From: Caenorhabditis elegans
Lineage: Eukaryota; Nematoda; Chromadorea; Rhabditida; Rhabditidae
Direction: 5' to 3'
Assembly: GCF_000002985.6 (NCBI RefSeq)
Contig: NC_003283.11
Location: 18,415,501 to 18,479,500 of the forward strand
DNA length: 64,000 bases
Made by a program: the position numbers and the translations under genes. The notes under the pieces were generated by a model. That model did not search any database, had not been told where the DNA came from, and worked only from the letters and a program-made list of their open reading frames with translations. Positions 35,301-42,813 of the stretch are shown here, one piece after another. Every line of letters begins with the position of its first letter. Position 1 is the first letter of the stretch.

Positions 35301-38135
35301 TTTAACGGTGCCACCACTCAAATGTCTCACGTGTTCAAACTGCAGCTAAGGAAAAGAGCTTCACAGTCAAAGCTCACCTTAATGCTAGCAGGAATTGAGC
35401 ACATGCCAAAAAGCCCTTACAAAGCGCCAGTTTTCTCCGAGGAAGATCGAACATACATGGAGAATAACAACATCAATCATTCTGAGATCACTTCAACCGC
35501 TAAACTTGACGGTAGAAGGATCGATATGGTTCTTGGTAATGACCTGCTAGCATGGCTTAACGCTAACCAGGATACTAAGAAACATATTCTTCCATCTGGG
35601 AGGCTCGTTGAAATTACGGATCTAGGATACATTGTTCATCCAGTTCCGAATTACACGGTTTACCAAAACCAGCTTACCTATATGGATATCAGAAATGATG
35701 GAACTCTAATGCATGTTACGACTTTACTCGATCATCAAGCACCCGAAGATTGGAATTCAGCGTTGACTCTTCAAGTAGAACAACAGTGGAGATTAGAGAA
35801 CATCGGAATTGAAGAACCATCTTCACCCGATTCTTCCAAAAAATCATCCGCGAAAGATCTACAGGCCTCATTCGAAAATACCCTCAGATACAACTCTGAT
35901 GGCATTCTAGAAGTTGCCTTCCCACTGAACGGGAATGAAGTGCGCCTGAAAGACAATTACGGGGTAGCCTTGAGAAGACTGCACGCTACTCTAAACGCTC
36001 TAAATTCATCAAAAGATCCCACTTTATTAGCTCAATATCATCAAATTTTCAAAACTCAAGAAGAGACAGGCATCATCGAGCCAGTGACTCAGACCATGAA
36101 AGATATGAGCAAGTATTCCTTTATGTTACCCCATAGACCAGTGATCAAAGAGTCTTCTAATACCACCAAAGTGCGGGTCGTCTACGACGCATCCAGTCAC
36201 GCGGCAGGTCAACTGAGTCTCAACGACGTGGTACATGCGGGAGCTAATATGGTAACTCCGCTTTTCGGTATTCTTCTACGTTCACGTTTCATAAGATTCA
36301 TGATCGTAGGGGATTTGGAAAAGGCCTTTCATCAGATCCACGTCCAACCGGAATTCAGGAACTTGACTCAATTTCTCTGGCTGAAGGACATTGACAAGCC
36401 GGTTACGATGGACAACATCTGCGTTAAACGATTTGTGCGGCTACCTTTTGGCATGAGCTGTAGTCCAAATCTATTGGGCTCGGCAATTGTACATTTTCTA
36501 GCGCAAAATCCGGATGAGTTGAACGCTGATATTCTAGATAACTTATACGTCGACAATATTCTGATCGGAGTAGACGATCCAGCGCTGATTATGAACAGAA
36601 TTACTCGTTTGAAAGAAATCTTCAATAAAATGAAGATGAATATTCGAGAGTTGGAGGCTATCGACCCAAAAGACAGAGCACCCGACACGAAAATTAAGTT
36701 TCTGGGATATAAGTGGGATTCTTGTCCAACGACAGATACGTATATCATCAAAATCGCCGATGTTGACCTGTTTCACCCCACTAAAAGAGATGTTGCATCT
36801 AAGATGGCTGAAACCTTTGACCCATTAGGACAAGTATCCCCGATACAAGTCCCGATGAAAAGGCTTATCAAAAAGCTATGGAGCAACGATGTAAACTGGA
36901 AAGATCTAATCCCGGAGCACCTGATAGGAGACTGGAGAGCAATTCAAGCCGCGTTTAACAGTCCGACCGTGACAGTGCCTCGAAGGCTGACAACGGATTT
37001 CAATTACAAAGAGATTCAGTTGTTGGTTTTCTCGGACGCTTCACAGGATATTTATGCTGCGGCTGTCTATGCTCACTTCTCTTACGAAGGACTACCGCCA
37101 GTTACTACATTGCTTACAAGCAAAAATAAGATCAAGCCATCAAAAGATGACAAATGGACTATTCCGAAATTAGAACTGTTAGGAATTGAGATTGGTTCAA
37201 ATCTGGCCTCGACTATAATGTCGGAGCTCCGTTGTAAAGTTTCAAAAATCCGCCTATTTACTGATAGCTCGTGCGCCTTGTACTGGATTTTGTCTAAAAA
37301 GAACACACGTGTTTGGGTTGCAAATCGAATTGACCAAATTCATCTCAACGAGACCCGTATGAGAGAATGCGGCATCGATACCACGATCCATCACTGTCCA
37401 ACTTCTGACAATCCCGCAGACCTTGCGACAAGGGGAATGAGCACGTCTGATCTCCAGGCCAGTAAATTGTGGTTCAACGGACCGGAGTTCCTTCAGAAGG
37501 ACCCGGAAGATTGGCCTTGCAAAATCGAAGACACGGTGACTTGTCCAGTTGAATTCGCAGACTTGGTTTATTCAGAAATGATCGATCCGTCGACGAAAAA
37601 ACTGAAGAAGCCACTGATGGAAAAAGCTAAAAAGCCATCCGCGACCGCTACGGTTTTGCATATTCTCAAATTACCTTCCAGTTTTGAATCAATAGTTCCA
37701 TTTAAGTACACCAACTCTCTACGCAAATTAATGTTAATTGTTTATCGGATTCTCACGTTCATCAGCAAAACTATCCCAGTCAGAGCATCAGACACCGGAG
37801 TGTTACGGAGATTCAATGCAGCGCCCAATCTTCTAGAGAAGAGAAGGGTAGCGAGACATTTCATCATCCGCGAACACTACCAAGAGTGCGAAGAGCTCGG
37901 CTTGATCTTTCCGCCAAGCTTGAAATATTACGTAGCATCAGACGGCCTATATCGTGTTGTGAAACAGGCAAGGTCGCCAGCTCTGCCTGCAGAAGCGAAC
38001 GAACCGATCCTAATTCACCCGAAACATCCACTCGCTGAGCTAATCATGCGAGAAACTCACGAAATCAATGAACAGAACAATACGCTAGGGCAGCTCTGCG
38101 AACCAAATACTGGATTCCGAATTACTATTCGGTAG
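32343..38135 (+). CDS. BEL/Pao gag-pol polyprotein (1,930 aa before a frameshift)
   Basis: A single open frame from ATG at 32343. The Gag part includes a helical region (about 480-690) followed by three CX2CX3HX4C knuckles starting near residue 750 (CRACGERH, CPICTGTHG, CVLCQGMHH). The aspartic protease has VDSGASISLL (Asp about 956). The RT has RVVYDASS, the first catalytic Asp in VGDLEKAFHQ (about 1324) and YVDN (1402-1405) where many RTs have YxDD. RNase H starts at LLVFSDAS (Asp about 1565) with LFTDSSCALYW further on. The frame then enters the integrase N-terminus and is lost around 38065-38090, ending at 38133-38135. The remaining integrase is in the +2 frame. Expected role: particle assembly and reverse transcription in the cytoplasm. 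This copy cannot make a full polyprotein without a frame change. Confidence 0.9.
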   Translation: MASLNNGPIYPDRSDHPSPGQDARIPTSTATERVTAGRTKKRTTSLAIRLVGPLKRRINQKIEIAKRVLAESEAKMKIFPTMPPHHLISDEDATYLDALLIRLQTVLGALEGMRDFIDDKFGDPEMAENPNQQAYYQEVIELLEKSKASSFANQLRREIEVLRMEMRVRNIPISSFDVSTLEATDAEAGAVTDEDEADAEMEMVESTVEDQAHRSSGLHRTVTNLRTLHGASNSPAGTPLSNRSGLSWDDGAMTLHDELRYSYMMGRVESQVDQSTPASNRGNGTRASTEQQQLHGTSSTLQGVVQGKREQIEQGPRDTPILRNDVPTTKGPGTLTTTEYAGPVLPTRRDRDLTMIHASAGTHTESIFHPTPGEAPLQAQVGDPLSRQMVSALEKIIQGQNHLQSEVHSCRDLMNGLTERVGELEAPKIVSKIKNNQKIVDDSQSDQSSDEDEGLPPKTRRNIRYVEVKKSSSLETEGILKYLDKFDGSTNLKTYLTDFNESVMKNRNLKPTNKFMILKTHLLGKARDCISNSSVPAEAIEKTIGSLNSIYGKDENKTSLLAKIHVVGFSQSDVKEMRRAVVRHSNLADQLTLTGIAENDERTFTPLTSRLPQAIRTRVTQYWGQKGENATFHEIFDFVNKCIDDIARESVLALKHLPYTGQNETSGHGIELPYEVTLNVAEAYQDLGNLKKSKYLADSPVYKPADHPDKYYDTSSGELLEGWYAPGKGPIMNLLPKTFPIQGEIPKNPCRACGERHSSIRCTLSSKAFRQALRDAKLCPICTGTHGIVKCKCKLVCVLCQGMHHTGGCTKREYYRDMNNYPDDAPPVQQFFELAGKAGNREPTSNRQAWAGTGTTPSYPVPQVALQPPSQISCPISLPTPPAHSPDSNTFLTFLPTTDPQQVPTKPDVEQFAAAISRAKPAYQLAAIAEKSVRDHGLSFLCLRTKENDCIPTLVDSGASISLLAHDCAEKLKMKILATTKVYLSGFNGATTQMSHVFKLQLRKRASQSKLTLMLAGIEHMPKSPYKAPVFSEEDRTYMENNNINHSEITSTAKLDGRRIDMVLGNDLLAWLNANQDTKKHILPSGRLVEITDLGYIVHPVPNYTVYQNQLTYMDIRNDGTLMHVTTLLDHQAPEDWNSALTLQVEQQWRLENIGIEEPSSPDSSKKSSAKDLQASFENTLRYNSDGILEVAFPLNGNEVRLKDNYGVALRRLHATLNALNSSKDPTLLAQYHQIFKTQEETGIIEPVTQTMKDMSKYSFMLPHRPVIKESSNTTKVRVVYDASSHAAGQLSLNDVVHAGANMVTPLFGILLRSRFIRFMIVGDLEKAFHQIHVQPEFRNLTQFLWLKDIDKPVTMDNICVKRFVRLPFGMSCSPNLLGSAIVHFLAQNPDELNADILDNLYVDNILIGVDDPALIMNRITRLKEIFNKMKMNIRELEAIDPKDRAPDTKIKFLGYKWDSCPTTDTYIIKIADVDLFHPTKRDVASKMAETFDPLGQVSPIQVPMKRLIKKLWSNDVNWKDLIPEHLIGDWRAIQAAFNSPTVTVPRRLTTDFNYKEIQLLVFSDASQDIYAAAVYAHFSYEGLPPVTTLLTSKNKIKPSKDDKWTIPKLELLGIEIGSNLASTIMSELRCKVSKIRLFTDSSCALYWILSKKNTRVWVANRIDQIHLNETRMRECGIDTTIHHCPTSDNPADLATRGMSTSDLQASKLWFNGPEFLQKDPEDWPCKIEDTVTCPVEFADLVYSEMIDPSTKKLKKPLMEKAKKPSATATVLHILKLPSSFESIVPFKYTNSLRKLMLIVYRILTFISKTIPVRASDTGVLRRFNAAPNLLEKRRVARHFIIREHYQECEELGLIFPPSLKYYVASDGLYRVVKQARSPALPAEANEPILIHPKHPLAELIMRETHEINEQNNTLGQLCEPNTGFRITIR

Positions 38136-38182
38136 CCAAGACTGTAATCAGTAAATGTGTTCCGTGCAAGAAGGTCCACGGA

Positions 38183-39508
38183 TTGCCGTATCCTTACCCG
38201 CACTCGAAAACATTACCAAAAAGCAGAACAGAGCCGTCCAGTCCGTTCCAGAGAGTTGGTCTTGATTACTTGGGTCCGCTTGAATATCTCAAAGATGATG
38301 GAGTTTCTCTCGGTAAAGCCTATGTGCTCGTATATTCTTGTTTTGTCACCAGAGCAGTTGTACTAAGAGTGGTGCCGGACGGCAGTACGGAAAAATTCAT
38401 TATGGCGCTAAAGACTATTTTTCATCAAGTTGGCGTGCCACAAATGGTTTATTCTGATAATGCTCCGACATTCATTCTAGGTGGAACTGTACTCAACACT
38501 GATATCTCTTCGTGGGAAGATCGTAATGAGTCCCTCACTTCTTTCATGGTCGCCAGATCAATCCACTTTTTTCGCATTACTACGTTGTCTCCATGGCAAG
38601 GAGGAATGTACGAAAGAATTGTAGGATTGGTAAAACACCAGATGCACAAAGTATGTGAGGCGAACAAATTCGACTACTACACGTTGAGTTACGTCGTTTC
38701 TGGGGCACAGGCTATGGTCAACAACCGCCCCCTTACTCAGCACGCCCGAAGCCCAGATGACATGATTGCCATTAGACCATGTGACTTCCTGAACCCTGGA
38801 GTAATGATTGAGACGCCACCTACTGAGTTCACACCATCCGCGCAAAACGGAGGTCCTGAACAAAGAGTCCGCGCTCATCTTGCTCGTCTCGAAGAATCCC
38901 TTGAAATACTGTGGAAGTACTGGTCACTAGGCTATTTGATCAATCTGAGAGCTAGCTATCACAAAAATGTAAAGTGTTCCACTCTTACACCAAGAGTAGG
39001 ACAGGTAGTGCTGGTGAACACAAATCTTGTGCGACGACATAAATGGCCTCTAGGTGTAATTGTGCAAGTGCACGAGTCAAAGAGAGAGGACGAAATTCGT
39101 ACGGCAGTTGTTAGGTGCAAAGGGAAGTTGTACAAAAGGTCTGTGTGCCAACTCATTCCTCTCGAAGTCGCGTCCTCGGATGACGACAGTTTCCCTGAAA
39201 ACACTAACCAGGGAGATGATAAAGAGAGAGTGACGGATGCAAGAAAGATCGTTCAACATCCGTCGACTACCTCACTGCCAAAGCCTGCAGCTGCCCTCTT
39301 TGATCCTCGTAATGCACATTACTCTCCTGAGCTGTTTCCTCGATCGACACTCCCTAACCTTGCTGAAACGTCTGAGAATACCGATGACCTAAATACCCAA
39401 AATTTAAATATCCCCACAATACCAAATCCAAATTCAATTCCGAAGAAGCGACTGGAGGGACTCGAGACTATCGGCGAGGAAACGATTTTCTCGAAAACAT
39501 CGACTTAG
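38183..39508 (+). pseudogene. BEL/Pao integrase and C-terminal domain, separated by frameshift
   Basis: An open frame of 441 aa from an internal Met continues the polyprotein in another frame. Zinc-binding Cys residues lie just upstream (CVPCKK, about 38158). The DDE core is visible: Asp in VGLDYLGP (about residue 28), Asp in YSDNAPTF (about 92) and Glu in GGMYERIVG (about 144). After it come PRVGQVVLV and RRHKWPLGVIVQVHESK, the C-terminal domain usual in BEL integrases. A second frame change near 39475 is likely, because another frame (YDEAVVSQEAEAADYF) runs on into the 3' LTR. Known role: insertion of the cDNA, generating the 5-bp duplication seen here. Confidence 0.85.
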
Positions 39509-39584
39509 ACTTACCGAACGAAGAGTATGATGAAGCAGTAGTCAGTCAGGAAGCAGAAGCTGCTGACTACTTTCAACCCCGGAG

Positions 39585-39907
39585 TGTTGTGAGATGGGCT
39601 GGGTTCCCATCCCATCTCTCAAATTAGTGACCTTTTGAGGATGTCTCCATGACTCTATCATGATCGCCATACCTCAAAACCTCTAATACAATTCCATTCA
39701 CCCGCGTTTCCCCCGTTAACTCGTCTCCAGTACGCTTCCTCATTTGAATTCCCTCCAATTGGTCTCGCCGCGCCCTTAAAGGCGCAGCTCCCCCCTTTTC
39801 GTATAATTATCCCTGGCCCCCTCCTTCAACCGCCAGTATCTCTCTAGACGCTTAATGTATTTGACGTCAGAGGTGTTTCCCCAGCGCACTAATCTGAGCT
39901 GTCAACA
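39585..39907 (+). repeat. 3' LTR, 323 bp, internally deleted
   Basis: Shares both ends with the 5' LTR (TGTTGTGAG, CTGTCAACA) but lacks about 240 bp of its centre, including the AATAAA, and carries a 6-bp GGCGCA-type insertion. One CAYCCGCG copy lies at 39699. Confidence 0.93.
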
Positions 39908-40549
39908 GCCCGGGCGTTTCGAGGTGAAAACCGACAACCACAAAGATAATTGCGACAATACAAATACCAATTTAAAAACCCTGAACCGAAAAGATAATTG
40001 CAACAACCGAGAGGATGGTGATACGAATATATATCACCGCGAAGATAATAGTAGCAACAGGGAGGCAACAAAGTCGAGAAGTTCTGAATATGCTCACAAC
40101 AATTACGGAACGATACACTGCAATAATGGAAACGACAATAGGACGGGGAGTTTTAACAATCACTTACAAAAAATGGCACTTCACCAATCTGAATTAATTG
40201 CTAATTACAGTTCAATTTTCCCGGCGCGGTTATTAACACGCCAATAGACGCAACGGGGTTCTTCCGGGCCTTTTTCAACGCACCAATGTCAGTGACGCCA
40301 GCCATTCCGAACAACGCAATCATGGATCGGGTTTGTCTTTTTAAATAATGACATGTTACGTGGTCACACTCTATATACAAACCTTTAAGCAAGAAGCATC
40401 CACTCAGCCGGCTATCCAATATTACAATCGTTAACGCCTTGCAAGACTCTAATTCTCAACATCTGGAAATAACTATTCAATTTTCTTTCTGACTGTTTTA
40501 TATCGTTTTGAACAATAAATCACTTGTTAATAAGTTTGAGTTATTTCTT

Positions 40550-41770
40550 ACCAAGCAATCGATTTTTACGACGATACAAAAATCACAACTGCAATCGGAA
40601 TCAATATTATTAAAAAGAACTCGATAAAGGTCCTTAGAATTATTGTCGGTGACAACTTACCATTCCCAATTCACATGGCTTACATTTTTAATGCAGCTGT
40701 ACTTAAATGTAGGCAATTACTCACAGCGTTCCGAACAACAAAATGCAAGCTTTATTTCAAGTTTTACAGTATCTAAAGTTGTACAGTATACTATGATACT
40801 AGAAAACCTCTCCACATCGACTCAGGACGTGTTTTTCGACAATGCAACGTTAATTACTAATCTTATGAAGATCGTCTTGCTAAAGCCAACAAATCTATCC
40901 AAAATATGAGAATTCTTCAACTCCTTAGACTTTCTCCCCATGTATTTTATGGTTTATAGGATCACTGCACCATTCTCCTCTTCTACCCGTTGACAATTTT
41001 TATTCCGAGCATGAAATATATACTTCAAAGAAAAGAAAGGAAGAAAATTGAAAATTTGAACATTACTGTAACATTCCTATCCAACTGTCGACATGGTTAG
41101 TGTTCTTTGATAATGAGTCACGAGGAAAACATATTTCGAAATACTATCCATAGTGTTGAATTGATTTTTGCACATAAAAATATACTTGAAGGTTTAAAAT
41201 TAAAGTCACATTCCTATTCAACATGGTTGATATGATAACACGTTTTTTCTGAGGAATAAACTTTTGTGTGTGTGTGTTTGCTTAGCGTGCTCACAGCTAA
41301 TTTTGAGCACAATAAACATCTATAAAATCGTGTGCATTAGCAGTTTGATTCACTTTTCGTCTATTTGCTTGAAATGGAGCTCGAAGCTTATACAGATTGT
41401 CGTAGTGTTTCAAACTTCTTCAACAATAACGCCATCGACAATCGAAAAGTGGGTGATTTAAAATATTTATTGAATTTCCGAGAAAATTATATTAAAAATA
41501 GTTCGCCAGAAGAGTTATGTTTCTGAAATTTAACTCTATTATTGCTCATGATTAAATGAGTACTGACACCTTCCAAATTTTAATTTTGTATATTTCAGGC
41601 TTATTTATTTTCCAATTGTTCTGTTAACATTTCACAAGTGGCTGAATTGAATCTCGATTCTCTCGACTTATCATTAGACGAATATGAATCACTTGTTTTG
41701 AAAATGATTGCCGGCCATCAAGCGGAGATCAAAAAATTGCAAAAAAAGTTGGCGGACGTCCGGACGAAAA
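40550..41770. repeat. Right arm of the inverted duplication
   Basis: Reverse-complement counterpart of 18990-20070. It ends abruptly at the junction with the antisense srj fragment around 41770. Confidence 0.7.
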
Positions 41771-41829
41771 AAATGCACATGCTTATCGTCATGAGCAATA
41801 AATATAAAGAGCAAATTGATAATTATTGA
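41264..41829 (+). pseudogene. Inverted copy of the coiled-coil gene fused to antisense srj exon 1
   Basis: Exon 2 equivalent 41600-41770 is nearly identical to the gene at 19.0-19.5 kb, including DLSLDEYESLVLKMIAGHQ. It then continues in frame into 20 codons read from the antisense strand of the duplicated srj exon 1 (KKMHMLIVMSNKYKEQ), stop at 41829. The first-exon equivalent (about 41304-41448) is shifted: one frame matches the left copy up to SLIHFS, another matches NNNAIDNRK at its end. Likely a dead duplicate, though exon 2 could still be expressed. Confidence 0.6.
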
Positions 41830-42010
41830 AAAAACGCCGCCAATTTTTGGAATATAATGGTGAGCCCAGTTGAGATACATAGGTTATGTGCTCTTTTTTC
41901 GGGAAAATGAGCATTTTTTGTAGGTGCAGATTACTTGGGTAATTGAGTTTGGCTACGACGTCTACTTCTGACCGAATGTTCCGAATTCTGCGGAATTTGA
42001 TTAATATTTT
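41770..42010 (-). repeat. Inverted duplicate of the srj promoter and exon 1 start
   Basis: About 240 bp matching 5470-5705 in reverse complement, including the first 36 codons of the srj receptor and the upstream CGAATGTTCCGAATTC/GTCGTAGCCAAACTCAATTA region. The two copies lie 36 kb apart. Confidence 0.85.
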
Positions 42011-42232
42011 GTGTAACATTAAGTTTCCGTTCCGATAACGTGTATTTATAAAATTTGGAACAAATCATAGTTTTTGAAAATAAATTTTTTGTTGAAAATT
42101 TGGAAATTTGTACCAAAATATTTTCTTTGTAAAGTTTTCCAATTCTTTTTAGATAATTTGGATTTATTTTCATGTGCCGTTCAAAATAAATATAATCATG
42201 GCATATTTCTGATAACTTTGAAATTTCGACAA

Positions 42233-42275
42233 AGAGAGAGCGCAGAGAAACGAGACACTCTCGCTTTCTGCGCCC
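42233..42275 (+). repeat. Dispersed CGCAGAGAAACGAGACACTC repeat, copy 9
   Basis: Downstream of the antisense srj fragment, with ATCATGGCATATTTC before it and a CT run after it. Confidence 0.9.
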
Positions 42276-42813
42276 TCTCTCTCTCTCTATGCGGTGGGTG
42301 TAAAAACGCCCGTAACTCTGTGTTTTTTGATCCAGGTACTATGATATGTATATTTTTGGAATCAGGAGACAATTTCGGTTTAAATGAAAACAATAAAAGT
42401 TTTAAAAAAAATTTTAAAAATTTTTGATTTTTTGGAAAAAAATTATCGAAAATTTTCGGATTTTCAAAATTTTTAAAAACAAATTTATTTTTGAAGAATA
42501 TCGTAAATTGATTATTTTTGACAATTAAATGTTTAGGAAATTATTTTTTTTTTTGAATTTTTGAATAGAAAAAAGTGACGGAATTTCGATTTTTTTTTTT
42601 TAATATAATACTTTTTCTCAAAACTCGAGTAGCCGGCAAAATTAAAATTAAAGAATATATCACTATCAGTAAATCGGCATAAATCTGAAAATGGCAGGTT
42701 TTTGATTTTTTCTAATAGAAAAACGAAAAAAAAATTCAAAAAAAAAGTTTTACTCCAAACTTTAAAAATACAATTTAAAAAATTTGAAAAAAATACAAAA
42801 TTAACCAAAAATT

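Larger units (their letters stand above)
20412..39907 (+). mobile_element. Giant BEL/Pao-type LTR retrotransposon with extra genes
   Basis: It is bounded by TGTTGTGAG...CTGTCAACA LTRs and by the 5-bp duplication GCCCG (20407-20411 and 39908-39912), so the 19,496 bp entered as one unit. The later Tc1 insertion accounts for 1.6 kb. Order: 5' LTR; about 1.9 kb leader with a 182-bp tandem repeat; gene A; Tc1; genes B and C; a 28-bp tandem repeat; gag-pol (capsid region, three zinc knuckles, aspartic protease, RT, RNase H) and integrase; 3' LTR. Domain order protease-RT-RNase H-integrase and the zinc-knuckle spacing fit BEL/Pao. Known elements of this class in nematodes are usually shorter, so extra intron-bearing genes upstream of gag are unusual. 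The copy is decayed: frameshifts, LTR deletion, in-frame stops. Confidence 0.93.
20396..40434 (+). pseudogene. Host gene split by the BEL retrotransposon after its fifth codon
   Basis: ATG at 20396 follows an acceptor (TATTTCAG, ending 20382) and a TATAAA near 20282. Sixteen nt of coding sequence precede the LTR. Past the 3' LTR the same frame resumes at 39913 and stays open to about 40200 with an Asn/Asp-rich sequence (FEVKTDNHKDNCDNTNTN at its start). An exon-like segment 40211-40330 reads FPGAVINTPIDATGFFRAFF in one frame. It can join a short last exon (about 40390-40434, QEASTQPAIQYYN, stop) before AATAAA at 40512. Without the element this is one plausible multi-exon gene; with it, translation from the native ATG stops within the LTR after seven codons. 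The family is not recognised, and the middle donor and the AAG acceptor of the last exon are uncertain. Confidence 0.5.
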
